DNA of 46,363 bases, from contig JAFGDS010000089.1 of the NCBI GenBank assembly GCA_016931995.1, positions 1 through 46,363 of the forward strand. The letters run 5' to 3'. The stretch's first letter is position 1. Every line of letters begins with the position of its first letter. The DNA comes from Pirellulales bacterium (GTDB lineage: Bacteria; Planctomycetota; Planctomycetia; Pirellulales; Thermoguttaceae). Under the pieces are notes generated by a model. The model worked only from the letters and a program-made list of their open reading frames with translations, ran no database searches and was not told the DNA's origin. Both the position numbers and the translations under genes were made by a program. Shown piece after piece: positions 7,375 through 15,398 of the stretch.

Positions 7375-8802
7375 TCACGCGCCGCGATCCACCTTGGGAT
7401 ACGGCGTGCCGTTGTCGGGCGGAGTCGCCTGGGCTGGCGGGGCCGGCGGAGCGTCCTTGGGAACAACCGGCATCTTCGCGGCCGGGCCGGCATCCGGCGC
7501 CGACTTCGTCTCGCCTGGAGGAATCGCGGGCTTCTCCTCCGCCGTGCCCGCCGCGGGCCGCTCGGGCGCGGGCGTCGGCTGGCCGGTCCATCCGCCCGAA
7601 GAATCCACCGGCGCCGATTCCACCGGCTGTCCGCAGGCGTCCAGCGGCACCAGGCAGCACATCACCCGCGGCGTCACGCACTGATACGTGATCGGAATCC
7701 GCTTCTCCACGCACCGCGGCACCTGGATCGTCTCCTCGGTGGCAACCATCCGGTACGTCCGCACCGGGATCTTCTCCACCTGCTCTTCGTACACCGTGCG
7801 GTACGTCGTCACCGGCACGCGGCGAACCTGCTGCTCGGCCACCATGCGGCAAACCTGCACGGGCACCTTCCGCTCGATCCGCTCCGTGACCGGCCGAAGC
7901 ACGGTGTACGGAATCCTCCGGACCTGCTGCTCGGCCACCATCCGGCACACCTGCACGGGCACCTTGCGGCAGACCTGCTCGTCCTGATAGCTCGTCACCG
8001 TGACGGGCACCTGACGCTGCACCGTCTGAGGCACGAGTGTCGTCTGCGGCGTCTGCACCGCCACGACATTCGGCTGCCACACCCGCTGCACCTCGTACCG
8101 CCCCGACTGCGTCGGCGTCCAATACAGCCCCGGACGCTGGTAGACTGTCAATCCCGTGACCGGATCCACCACGGTCATGCCCGACTGCCATTGCAACCGG
8201 TTGCGCGGCCAGCCGGGTTTGAGCACCATCTGCTGGGCGTACTGTCCTTGATCCACAAGCTGCGTCTGAACCGTCTGGACCGGCTGCATCACCGTGTACG
8301 CTTCCGTGCGGAACACCGTCTGCCGCACCGGCCGGCGGACCGTGTACCACTCCTCGCGCTCCTGCGTTTCGTGGACGGGACGCCAGACCGTATATTGCTC
8401 TTCCCGCTCGCACGTCTCCCGCACGTAGCGGACCTGATCGTAGCTCTCGTCGCGGACCTGCGTCTCCCAGACCGGTCGCTGGACCGTGTAGTATTCGTCG
8501 CGGAAGCTCGTCTCGGCGACCGGCCGGGCGACCGTGTAGCGCCGCTCGCGCAGCTCCGTCTCCCAGACGGGCCGATACGTTGTCACCTGCCGCGACTCGT
8601 ACTCGGTCTCGTATTGGATGCGGTAGGCGGTCACTTCGTGCTGGTCGTACACCGTCTGGTATTCGACGCGGTATTCCCGCCCATCGACGCCCGGCAGACA
8701 CGCCGAGTCGGGCGTCCAGTATTGCCCCGCCGCCGGCGCCGCGCACAGCAAGGCCATCAGCAACAAACCGACAATCCACGCCAAAAGGTTGTAGATCGGC
8801 AT
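7375..8802 (-). CDS. YTV-repeat cell-wall/surface protein
   Basis: This is an exported 475-residue protein built almost wholly from short repeats. The pattern is about 15 residues with YTV or YxV followed by RPVxET, running from about residue 40 to 200 (EYYTVQRPVWET, EEWYTVRRPVRQT). A second, Cys-containing series runs from about 270 to 385 (KVPVQVCRMVAEQQVRR, occurring twice). This is the planctomycete YTV family, known from cell-wall preparations of Rhodopirellula. A signal peptide is clear (LLAWIVGLLLMALLCAAPAAGQ). The last 90 residues are Pro/Ala-rich and probably disordered. ATG 8802 is favoured; GTG 8814, four codons earlier, abuts the GGGAGG and so lacks spacing. A promoter candidate lies about 200 bp upstream, leaving a long leader. 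Confidence 0.93.
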   Translation of the reverse strand: MPIYNLLAWIVGLLLMALLCAAPAAGQYWTPDSACLPGVDGREYRVEYQTVYDQHEVTAYRIQYETEYESRQVTTYRPVWETELRERRYTVARPVAETSFRDEYYTVQRPVWETQVRDESYDQVRYVRETCEREEQYTVWRPVHETQEREEWYTVRRPVRQTVFRTEAYTVMQPVQTVQTQLVDQGQYAQQMVLKPGWPRNRLQWQSGMTVVDPVTGLTVYQRPGLYWTPTQSGRYEVQRVWQPNVVAVQTPQTTLVPQTVQRQVPVTVTSYQDEQVCRKVPVQVCRMVAEQQVRRIPYTVLRPVTERIERKVPVQVCRMVAEQQVRRVPVTTYRTVYEEQVEKIPVRTYRMVATEETIQVPRCVEKRIPITYQCVTPRVMCCLVPLDACGQPVESAPVDSSGGWTGQPTPAPERPAAGTAEEKPAIPPGETKSAPDAGPAAKMPVVPKDAPPAPPAQATPPDNGTPYPKVDRGA

Positions 8803-8999
8803 CGTCGTGTTCACCCTCCCGGCTTCCCGCCGGATACCCGTGGTCCGCTACCCCCGCAAGCCCGCCTGAAAGACTCCCCGCGGGCTTGAATGCGTCGGCG
8901 CGTGCGCGCCACTCCTTTTCTCTCCTTGAAATGTTGCAAATAAAACCGCCCGCGGCAAACGGTTGCCGCGCGCGGGACGGCCCGATCTTGGCGTTAGTG

Positions 9000-9028
9000 A
9001 TTATCCGCCAAGGGCTTAGGGAATCCAA
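9000..9028 (-). promoter_or_regulatory. Candidate sigma70 promoter and long leader for the YTV gene
   Basis: On the minus strand TTGGAT is followed after 17 bp by GATAAT. The predicted leader of about 190 nt runs through 8803-8993. It holds a GC-rich hairpin at 8951-8970 (CGCGGCAA/TTGCCGCG) and an isolated purine-rich AAGGAG-like stretch near 8912-8927 that is not followed by a convincing reading frame. The rest of the 8803-9238 gap is the repeat at 9173-9234; no gene is seen. Confidence 0.4.
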
Positions 9029-9172
9029 AATTTTCTCAAGTCCGTTGGGGGTCCTGCCGAGGCGCGGCCCGCGCCGTTTGTCCCAACCCGATAGGCCACA
9101 AGAAGTTGCGGACCGACTTTGCCTAACCGTCAAAGTCCCGCAAGCAGTGGACGCGCAAAGCCGCCTACACGG

Positions 9173-9234
9173 GCGCCACTGGCTCTGCCGGTGCGCGGCG
9201 CGTGTGCAGGGGCACTGGCGAAGCCAGTGGCACA
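9173..9234. repeat. Paired CACTGGC/GCCAGTG hairpins, copies g-h
   Basis: The facing hairpins at 9173-9194 and 9209-9234 belong to the same family as those around selA. They lie just past the stop codon of the 950-residue secreted protein gene. Confidence 0.8.
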
Positions 9235-9238
9235 CTGC

Positions 9239-12091
9239 TTACCGCGCCGGCCACGCGCCGGCAGGCTGCGCGGCGGTCGCCGGGGCAATCGGCGCGAGCA
9301 CGTCGATCGTGACGTCGTCGATCCACGCCTCGCCCAGCCCGGCCAACGCGAACGTCACCTGCATCGGCCCCGATTGCGTGGCAAATCGGTATAGCGTGAA
9401 CGGCTGCCAATCGGTCGTCTCGCCGATCCGCTCGGCCAGGGCCCGCCCGCTCATCGAGTCGAAGATCATCAGCCCGTCCACGCTGCCCGTGATCGGCGTG
9501 GGCACGTGTACCCAACCGTGGATCCGCACCAGCGCGCCCAGCTCGACCGAAACCGCCGGGCTCGTGATCCAGATCGGCGGCGTCTCGACGAGTGTGGGGG
9601 AGTTGTCGGGCTGCGTCGATCGAGCCAAAAGGCGCAGGCCGCTCGCGCCGGTGTGCGAGGCCTCCGGAATCACGTCCGCGCGCGCCTCCACGCCCTCGAC
9701 AACGTGTTGATAGTGGCGCCATCCGCCGGCCATCACGCTCTCGATGCTCTCAAAGCCGCCGCCGGGCAGCCCCCGCGGATGAAGCTGCCACGAGCGGACC
9801 TCCTCGACCAGGCTGTAGTGCCAGGGAAGCGTCGAGAAACAGACGGTCGCCGGGCTGGCCATCGGCGAACGCAACGACGCCACGGCCGCTTGCCAGTGCG
9901 CCCGCTCCACCAGCCGTAACCGCCGCGTTGCCCGCTGCGCCTCGAGCCGCGCGGCGGCCCAATCCCGCGCGGCCAGCGCCGCGCCGCAGTCGGCCAGGTG
10001 CCGATCCGCCGCGGCAAGATGGTTCTCCGGCTTCCACGCGCCCGCCGGACTCCGTGACAGAAACTGTCCCACCTCGCCCACCACCTCGCGCTTCCTCGCG
10101 GCGAGTTGTTGCTCGAGCGCCGCCGCGCGAGGTCCCGTCGCCGCGGCCCGACCGCGCAGGCTGTCCACCACCCGCGGGTCTTCCGTGAACAGCACGAGAC
10201 TGCTCAGCGAAAACTCCTCGAGCGTCACCTGCGTGCCGCCGAGTCCTCGCCGGCTGTCCCGCACGGGGCGAAGCCCGCCGGGCGCCAGTTCGTACGCCCG
10301 GGCGGAATCGGACACTCCAGGCACGGTAAACGTCACGACGCTGCCGGCCGACTGACCCGGTACGTACTGCGCCCCGGAGCCGATCCACAGCGGCGCCAGC
10401 AATTGCGAACGGTTGTAGCGGAACAATGTCCCGCCCAACTCGGGTTCGTTGCTCGAAACGGTTTCGACCAGACCGCCCGTGGCAACCCAGGGGCGAATCA
10501 ACTCGATCTCCAGATTCAAAAGCTCCACGGCCGCGGCCCTGGCCCGGGTGGCCGCGTCCGTCCCTTCGAGCGAACTGCCCGACTCAAACAAGAGCCCTCG
10601 ACTGCCGGCGGCAATGGCCGTGTAGGCCACGAGCCGAATCTGCTCGCTGCCCACCAGCGGAGGCGGCGAACGTCCCCGGCCCGCCACCATCCACTGCTGC
10701 CGCAACGCCCACGAAGGCTCCGTTTGAACCGTGCTCCAGATCGTCTTTCCCGGTCGGGCTAGACGGGGCCGCTCGTGGATCCACGTGCCGTAGTCGCTCA
10801 ATTCCAGACTCGTCGCCAGGGGCGATTGCCCCACCATCACCACATCGACGTGCCGGCTTAATCCGCGGAGATCGGCCTCGGCGTGGGCGACCAGCGGCCG
10901 GCCGCCCGCCCGATCCGCCGCGCGGATCTGCCTCGCCCGCTGCCGGACGTTCTCGATATCCTGCTCCGTGATTCCCCAGCCCAGGTCCCATGCCGCGACC
11001 GGCGCGTACGCCGGACCGACCTGCGGCCGCGGCGCCCCCAGCGGCCCCGCCGGATCCGTCATCATCTCGACCGGCGGCGGACACACGACCAGAAGCCCCT
11101 CGCGGTCCGCCTCGGCCAGCAGCCGCTCGTCCGCTGGGCGGTTCAGCCAGACCGCGTTGAACCCCAATTGCTTGATCGTCGCCAACGATTCGCCCTGGTG
11201 CTGTATCGCCCGAAGGAACGTCGGTTGGCCATCGACCAACAGCCCGGAGCCGGCCAATTCGATCCGCCGCGACGACGTCGCCGCCGTGGCCTGCGTTCCC
11301 GTGTACGGAGCGTTCGCGTCCAGGGGCGTTGCGACCGTCCCGCCGCGGGTCTCGCCCGTGGAGTTGGCCGACGAACCGGCCACCTCCAAGTCGTCGATCC
11401 ACACGTTGGTCACGCCCGGCCCCCCGTACACGTTCAGCACGATCCGCTCGACGTACGCCCCGCGGGCGTCCACCTCGGGACCCAACTGCGTCCGCAACGC
11501 CTCCACCTGCCGCGCAAGCAACTCCGGGAGGCCCTCCAGCCGAAGCTGCTGCCAACGGCCAACCTCGGTATAGGTGGCGCCGGCAAGGAGGGTCCGCACC
11601 GGCTGTCCGCTGCGGGGATCGGGTGTGCTGGGCAGGGCCACCTCGGCAAACACGCCAAGGCCCGACCGGTCGGAACGGATCCACACCGTCGGCCTGAGAC
11701 CCTGGGTTACGAGGGGCCGGCCGGCGTCGTGGGCGAAGAGAACCTGCGTCCCCCCCTGGGCGAGAACCGCGAGTCGCTCCGACCCGCGTCCGGTATGCGC
11801 CTGGCCCGCGACCCGCTGGTGGAGCTGTATCTGATAGGGCGAGTTGCCCCCGGCGTCCCGCCACGTGATACCCTGGCCCTCGAAGCCCTCGTGCCACGCT
11901 GCCGCCGGCGCCGCGCCGAGTGTCGCGTGAATCGCGAACCAAAGCAGCGCCAGCCCAAGACGCCATGCCCAGCCGGACGCGGCACGTGGGGACTGTCCCG
12001 GCCTCCGCGTCAACGGAAACGGGACCGTCCCCTTCGACATGGCCTTAAGCGTGGCGTTGGGGCAACATGGGTCATAGCTCAGGCGCTTCAT
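9239..12091 (-). CDS. Large secreted glycosidase-like (TIM-barrel) protein with binding domains
   Basis: This is a protein of up to 950 residues. After a hydrophobic export segment (LGLALLWFAIHATLGAAPAAAW, about 45-66) comes a jelly-roll-like module (ITWRDAGGNSPYQIQ to NVWIDDLEV). A domain typical of GH2/GH5-like barrels follows: LLVDGQPTFLRAIQHQG, LGFNAVWLNRP, ADREGLLVVCPP, AAGSRGLLFESG. The last 180 residues form another carbohydrate-binding-like domain (GGFESIESVMAGGWRHYQ, TGASGLRLLAR, EAWIDDVTIDV). Catalytic acids cannot be assigned by eye, so activity is uncertain; the family looks planctomycete-specific. The first in-frame ATG is 12091, while ATG 12040 (MSKGTVPF) has AAGG at a better distance and may be the true start. 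Codons between 12040 and the export segment run through a dispersed inverted repeat. Confidence 0.8.
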   Translation of the reverse strand: MKRLSYDPCCPNATLKAMSKGTVPFPLTRRPGQSPRAASGWAWRLGLALLWFAIHATLGAAPAAAWHEGFEGQGITWRDAGGNSPYQIQLHQRVAGQAHTGRGSERLAVLAQGGTQVLFAHDAGRPLVTQGLRPTVWIRSDRSGLGVFAEVALPSTPDPRSGQPVRTLLAGATYTEVGRWQQLRLEGLPELLARQVEALRTQLGPEVDARGAYVERIVLNVYGGPGVTNVWIDDLEVAGSSANSTGETRGGTVATPLDANAPYTGTQATAATSSRRIELAGSGLLVDGQPTFLRAIQHQGESLATIKQLGFNAVWLNRPADERLLAEADREGLLVVCPPPVEMMTDPAGPLGAPRPQVGPAYAPVAAWDLGWGITEQDIENVRQRARQIRAADRAGGRPLVAHAEADLRGLSRHVDVVMVGQSPLATSLELSDYGTWIHERPRLARPGKTIWSTVQTEPSWALRQQWMVAGRGRSPPPLVGSEQIRLVAYTAIAAGSRGLLFESGSSLEGTDAATRARAAAVELLNLEIELIRPWVATGGLVETVSSNEPELGGTLFRYNRSQLLAPLWIGSGAQYVPGQSAGSVVTFTVPGVSDSARAYELAPGGLRPVRDSRRGLGGTQVTLEEFSLSSLVLFTEDPRVVDSLRGRAAATGPRAAALEQQLAARKREVVGEVGQFLSRSPAGAWKPENHLAAADRHLADCGAALAARDWAAARLEAQRATRRLRLVERAHWQAAVASLRSPMASPATVCFSTLPWHYSLVEEVRSWQLHPRGLPGGGFESIESVMAGGWRHYQHVVEGVEARADVIPEASHTGASGLRLLARSTQPDNSPTLVETPPIWITSPAVSVELGALVRIHGWVHVPTPITGSVDGLMIFDSMSGRALAERIGETTDWQPFTLYRFATQSGPMQVTFALAGLGEAWIDDVTIDVLAPIAPATAAQPAGAWPAR
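11988..12032. repeat. Inverted repeat GGGGACNGTCCC type inside a coding start
   Basis: The arms GGGGACTGTCCCGGCCTCCG and the complement of CGGAAACGGGACCGTCCCC face each other over a 6-bp loop. The element encodes part of the N-terminal region of the large secreted protein (GTVPFPLTRRPGQSP). Confidence 0.65.
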
Positions 12092-12242
12092 CGTAACATG
12101 GGCTTGTAACAGGATTTGCGGATTTCATCCAGATCAAACGTCGCGTTTTTGCAGCGCCGCCCCCGCGTGTTGCCGGAAGACACCAGACGCAAAACGTTCT
12201 GTATAAACAGTTTGCGTCAATCGCACTGCCCGCCGACGCCGC

Positions 12243-12257
12243 TGGCACGCCGTCTGC
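12243..12257 (+). promoter_or_regulatory. Candidate sigma54 (-24/-12) promoter
   Basis: TGGCACG, 4 bp, CTGC places GG and GC exactly 10 bp apart, as RpoN promoters require, and TGGCAC is a perfect -24 element. Transcription would start near 12269. The Shine-Dalgarno GAGGAG lies at 12287-12292 and the next gene starts at 12301. In a GC-rich genome a chance match is possible. Confidence 0.4.
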
Positions 12258-12300
12258 GTTCCTGGGCAATTGTCACGCACACCAACGAGGAGAGCCCCCG

Positions 12301-12585
12301 ATGACCGACCCCGCCCGCCAAGCCGCCAAACCCGTTATCGAAGAACTTCCCAGTGAGCTGATTGAACTGGTGGCCGCCATCGGTCGACTGCCCGAATCGC
12401 ACCGCTTCGCCTTGGAACCCCTTCTGGCCAAGGTGGTCGAAAGCAACAAACGCCGCCGGCGGATCCTCCAATTGGTGCAAGATGCCCTGAGTCAGCTCCG
12501 GCTGGACATGAAGTACCTCATGTTCGACCTCGAAGCCACCCGACGCGAACGCGACAACTACAAACGGCAATTGGAGGGCGCATGA
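12301..12585 (+). CDS. Small conserved helical protein, function unknown
   Basis: This 94-residue acidic/basic helical protein has no recognised domain. The first half (IEELPSELIELVAAIGRLPESHR) is a pair of predicted helices. From about residue 50 a basic patch (ESNKRRRRILQLVQ) leads into a likely coiled coil (LRLDMKYLMFDLEATRRERDN). A strong GAGGAG at 12287 supports ATG 12301. There is no export signal. It sits alone between the divergent secreted-protein gene and the kinase. The possible sigma54-type promoter just upstream suggests conditional expression. The basic patch plus coiled coil would suit a nucleic-acid- or partner-binding adaptor, but that is a guess. Confidence 0.75.
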   Translation: MTDPARQAAKPVIEELPSELIELVAAIGRLPESHRFALEPLLAKVVESNKRRRRILQLVQDALSQLRLDMKYLMFDLEATRRERDNYKRQLEGA

Positions 12586-12596
12586 GCCGACGCCCC

Positions 12597-12668
12597 GTCA
12601 TGCCGAGCGAAGCGAAGCATCTCAACTCGTGAAATACCAACGAGATCCTTCGCCGCGCTCGGGATGGC
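12597..12668. repeat. GTCATGCCGAGCG palindromic element, copy 1
   Basis: The arms are 12597-12623 (GTCATGCCGAGCGAAGCG...) and 12642-12668 (...CGCCGCGCTCGGGATGGC), reverse complements in most positions, with an 18-bp centre. Similar elements lie at 14535-14606 and 15899-15970. All three are intergenic within 3.4 kb. Confidence 0.85.
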
Positions 12669-12759
12669 ACGCCGAGACCGCAAGGGTTTGGGAATAGACA
12701 CGGTGGGTGACAATGAACGCGAACCTGCCGCAGCTACCCGGTCCGGCCTCGCCAAACCA

Positions 12760-12788
12760 TTGCGGGCGTAAGACACCTACCATAGGAT
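12760..12788 (+). promoter_or_regulatory. Weak promoter candidate for the kinase gene
   Basis: TTGCGG, 17 bp, TAGGAT lies 90 bp before the kinase start. The match is only moderate (three and four of six). Confidence 0.25.
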
Positions 12789-12878
12789 AAAGGCTGGGCT
12801 GAACAGAATCCCCCCGATCGGTGGCCCCTCGCACCGTTTCGGCGGGTAGAGTGTTGCGCAAACGAGGTTCGTCCTCAC

Positions 12879-14351
12879 ATGAACCAACCCACCGCCGAGC
12901 AGATCGCCGAGCGAGCGTTCGATCTAGGGTTGGTGGACGAGCGGCAGCTTCAAGAGCTCTGGGGACTCTTGGGCAGCCATCACGTCGATCCCGACGAGTT
13001 CGTCCAGCTCATGGTCCGCCGCGAGATGGCGACCAACTACCAGCTCGACCGTCTGCTGAAGGGCGAGCGGACCGGTTTCTTCTTCGGCGACTACAAGGTG
13101 CTCTACCTCGTCGGCACCGGCACGTTCGCCCGGGTCTATCGCGCGGTCCACCGCCAGACCGGCAATATCGTGGCCGTCAAGGTTCTCCGGAAACGCTATA
13201 GCGAAATCCCCCAGCACGCCCGCCAGTTCGTCCGCGAGGGACTCCTGGGCAAGTCCTTGCGGCACAAGAACATCGTGCCCATCTACGAGGTCGTCTCCGA
13301 AGGCAACACCCATTTCCTCGTGATGGAGTTCGTCGAGGGCCGTAATCTCCGCCAATTCATCAAGATCCGCGGCAAGATCGAACCGCGCGAGGCCTTGCGG
13401 CTGATGATCGACGTGACCGCCGGGCTGAAGTACGCCTTTGCCCGGGCGCTGACCCATCGCGACCTGAAAACCAGCAATGTCCTCGTGTCGAGCCACGGGA
13501 CCGCCAAGCTCGTGGATTTTGGGCTGGCCGCCATCGACGAAAGCCAGGTGGACGACGCCCCGCCCGACATGCTCAATAGCCGGACCATCGACTACGCCGC
13601 CCTCGAACGCGCCACCGGCGTTCGACGCGACGATTCCCGCAGCGATATCTACTTCCTCGGCTGCATCTTCTACCACATGCTCACGGGCGAGCCGGCCCTG
13701 AACGAAACCCGCGACCGCATGCAGCGGCTCACGCGGACGCGGTTCTTCGACGTGGTGCCGATCCAAAAGGCCGACCCCTCGATCCCCGCCTGCGTGTCGA
13801 TCGTGGTCAATAAGGCGCTCATGTTCGACCCCGAGCGGCGCTACCAGACCCCCGCGGCCGTCCTTTCCGATCTCCGCGCCGCCGCCAAGCGGCTGGACGA
13901 CGAGGCCGGCGCCGAGGGCCGCGACGACGCGGCCGCCCCCAAGGCCGCCCCCACGGCCGAGGCCGGCGCGCAGCGGTCGGTCATGGTCGTCGAGTCCAGC
14001 CCGCAGATGCAGGACATCTTCCGCACCGGCTTCAAAAAAGCCGGCTATCGCGTCCTGCTCACCGGCGACCCCGAACGGGCCCTGGCGCGATTCCTCCAGG
14101 ACCCCGCCACGGCCGATTGCGTCATCTTCAACGCCCAGGAAATCGGCCAGGCGGCCCTGGAGTGCTTCAACCGGCTGGCCGAAAGCGCGGCGACGGAAAG
14201 CGTTCCGGCGGCCCTGCTCCTGGACGAGGGCCAATATGGCTGGCGCGAGCAGGCCCGCACCGCCCAGCACCGCGTCGTCGTGAATATGCCGATCACGATG
14301 AAGAAGCTCCGGGGGCTCCTTGCCCATCTGGCTCCCCCCGTTCAGGCGTAG
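12879..14351 (+). CDS. Ser/Thr protein kinase with C-terminal degenerate receiver domain
   Basis: This is a 490-residue cytosolic protein with no membrane segment. Residues 1-70 form the helical extension common in planctomycete kinases (MATNYQLDRLLKGE). The kinase domain follows, with glycine loop GTGTFARVY (near 78), AVKVL (Lys near 100), HRDLKTSN (193-200), DFGLA (213-217) and SDIYFLGCIFYHMLTGE. Catalytic residues look intact, but the APE position reads AALE. Residues about 367-485 have receiver topology (SVMVVESSPQMQDIF, FKKAGYRVLLTGDPERAL). The acidic pair is replaced by ES, the phospho-Asp by Asn (CVIFNAQEIG) and the KP lysine by Asn (VVNMPITMKK), so it cannot be phosphorylated in the usual way. 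It probably serves as a protein-interaction module. Partners are unknown; no phosphatase or two-component partner adjoins. Confidence 0.92.
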   Translation: MNQPTAEQIAERAFDLGLVDERQLQELWGLLGSHHVDPDEFVQLMVRREMATNYQLDRLLKGERTGFFFGDYKVLYLVGTGTFARVYRAVHRQTGNIVAVKVLRKRYSEIPQHARQFVREGLLGKSLRHKNIVPIYEVVSEGNTHFLVMEFVEGRNLRQFIKIRGKIEPREALRLMIDVTAGLKYAFARALTHRDLKTSNVLVSSHGTAKLVDFGLAAIDESQVDDAPPDMLNSRTIDYAALERATGVRRDDSRSDIYFLGCIFYHMLTGEPALNETRDRMQRLTRTRFFDVVPIQKADPSIPACVSIVVNKALMFDPERRYQTPAAVLSDLRAAAKRLDDEAGAEGRDDAAAPKAAPTAEAGAQRSVMVVESSPQMQDIFRTGFKKAGYRVLLTGDPERALARFLQDPATADCVIFNAQEIGQAALECFNRLAESAATESVPAALLLDEGQYGWREQARTAQHRVVVNMPITMKKLRGLLAHLAPPVQA

Positions 14352-14415
14352 CGCCTGTGGCCCACGAGGCCGCCGCCAGGGGTTTCCCCGCGTTTCTCCC
14401 AGGAAGACGGGCACG

Positions 14416-14443
14416 TTGACGGGCCCGCCGCGCCCCCTATAAT
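14416..14443 (+). promoter_or_regulatory. Sigma70-type promoter upstream of trxA
   Basis: TTGACG, 16 bp, TATAAT: a perfect -10 and a five-of-six -35 with slightly short spacing. The start would be near 14450, giving a leader of about 250 nt that contains the palindromic element at 14535-14606. It lies in the 347-bp gap after the kinase, where no gene is seen. Confidence 0.55.
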
Positions 14444-14534
14444 CGAGCGTATGCACGCTGCGGCGTTGGCCTCGTAAGTGATCGGCGCCCCGCGCGCCGA
14501 CACCTTTGGCATATCCCAGGATTTCACCGAAGCC

Positions 14535-14606
14535 GTCATGCCGAGCGCGGCGAAGCATCTCGAATCGTGCAACGCCACCGAGGTGCTTCGCCGCGCTCGG
14601 AATGAC
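14535..14606. repeat. GTCATGCCGAGCG palindromic element, copy 2
   Basis: The arms begin GTCATGCCGAGCGCGGCG and end CGCCGCGCTCGGAATGAC, the best preserved of the three local copies. The element is located in the predicted leader of trxA. Confidence 0.85.
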
Positions 14607-14698
14607 CGTGCAAAGGGACGCGTGTCCTGGATGGTACTCTTTTCCCTCGCGCCTGTCGCGTCCAACCTCAACGCTACCCCGGTAGGGAGATTCCGTGC

Positions 14699-15025
14699 AT
14701 GGGCAAAATGAATGAGTTCTCCGAGGCCAATTTTTCCACCGAAGTGCTTCAAGCATCGCAGCCCGTTCTGGTCGACTTCTGGGCGCCGTGGTGTGGTCCG
14801 TGCCGTCTGATCGGTCCAGTTGTCGAGCAGGTGGCCGCGGATAATCCCGGCACTGTCAAAGTCGGCAAGGTGAATATCGACGACAGCCCCAGCCTTGCCA
14901 CGAACTACAGCATCAGCAACATCCCCACCCTGATGATCTTCAAGGGCGGCGAGGTTGTCGCCCGCTTCGTCGGCATTCAGTCCAAGGAACGGATCCAGGA
15001 TGCCTTGGACGAAGCCTTGGCGTGA
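14699..15025 (+). CDS. trxA: Thioredoxin
   Basis: This is a 108-residue cytosolic thioredoxin that reduces protein disulfides with electrons from thioredoxin reductase. The active site is WCGPC at 31-35 (catalytic C32 and C35), the buried Asp is in VDFWAP, and the cis-proline P76 is in SNIPTLMIF. The C-terminal helix (SKERIQDALDEALA) is normal and the length is typical. ATG 14699 was chosen; ATG 14708 (MNEF) is an alternative start with the same product core. A GGGAG lies about 10 bp upstream. It appears monocistronic, with a well-formed promoter 250 bp upstream and a strong nested hairpin just downstream. Confidence 0.96.
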   Translation: MGKMNEFSEANFSTEVLQASQPVLVDFWAPWCGPCRLIGPVVEQVAADNPGTVKVGKVNIDDSPSLATNYSISNIPTLMIFKGGEVVARFVGIQSKERIQDALDEALA

Positions 15026-15035
15026 CGCCGCGCCC

Positions 15036-15190
15036 GGCCCCCGCGACCCGCCCTGAGAACGTGTTTTGGAATTGGGCGCCACTGCTGGTTTGTCCAGCAG
15101 TGGCGCCCCCATATCGGCCGTAACGCATTTCCAAACACGTTCTGAGACTCGAGCGCGGCGTCTCGCGCCGAGGGCGGGTCGTGGGGCCGG
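15036..15190. repeat. Nested inverted repeats downstream of trxA
   Basis: Three concentric pairs share one centre. The outer arms, 15036-15053 and 15171-15190, contain GACCCGCCCT and AGGGCGGGTC. The middle arms, 15053-15071 and 15129-15146, contain GAACGTGTTT and AAACACGTTC. The inner arms, 15075-15088 and 15094-15107, are perfect (GGCGCCACTGCTGG and its complement). It may be a miniature inverted-repeat element inserted in a terminator. The rest of the 15026-15458 gap shows no gene. Confidence 0.8.
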
Positions 15191-15392
15191 TCTTCGTCGA
15201 GCCGCCGACAGTTCATGCCGTCTCTTGCGGGACACCGCCAACCCAGGAAAGCCCAGATGGCTCGCCAATCTGGGCCGCGCAAGCCCCGACGGCGCGAACC
15301 GAGACGGTTTGAAACCCCCGTTCCGAGCGCGCCGCCGCAAGACGCCAACGCTCCGGGGGTGTTGCCCCTGGTCGCCGCCAGGATCCGGGACG

Positions 15393-15398
15393 TATAAT
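15393..15398 (+). promoter_or_regulatory. Perfect -10 hexamer ahead of the nuclease-family gene
   Basis: TATAAT lies 60 bp before the start codon at 15459. No good -35 is found at 16-18 bp, so only a partial promoter can be claimed. Confidence 0.35.

Noticed and set aside
6060-7684. A 542-codon plus-strand frame overlapping selA
   Set aside because: It is an Arg/Pro-rich shadow of the selA frame that continues through the downstream repeats.
7688-8590. Regular repeats that might be taken for a CRISPR array
   Set aside because: The periodicity belongs to the YTV coding repeats. Units vary in length and sequence, and there are no unique spacers.
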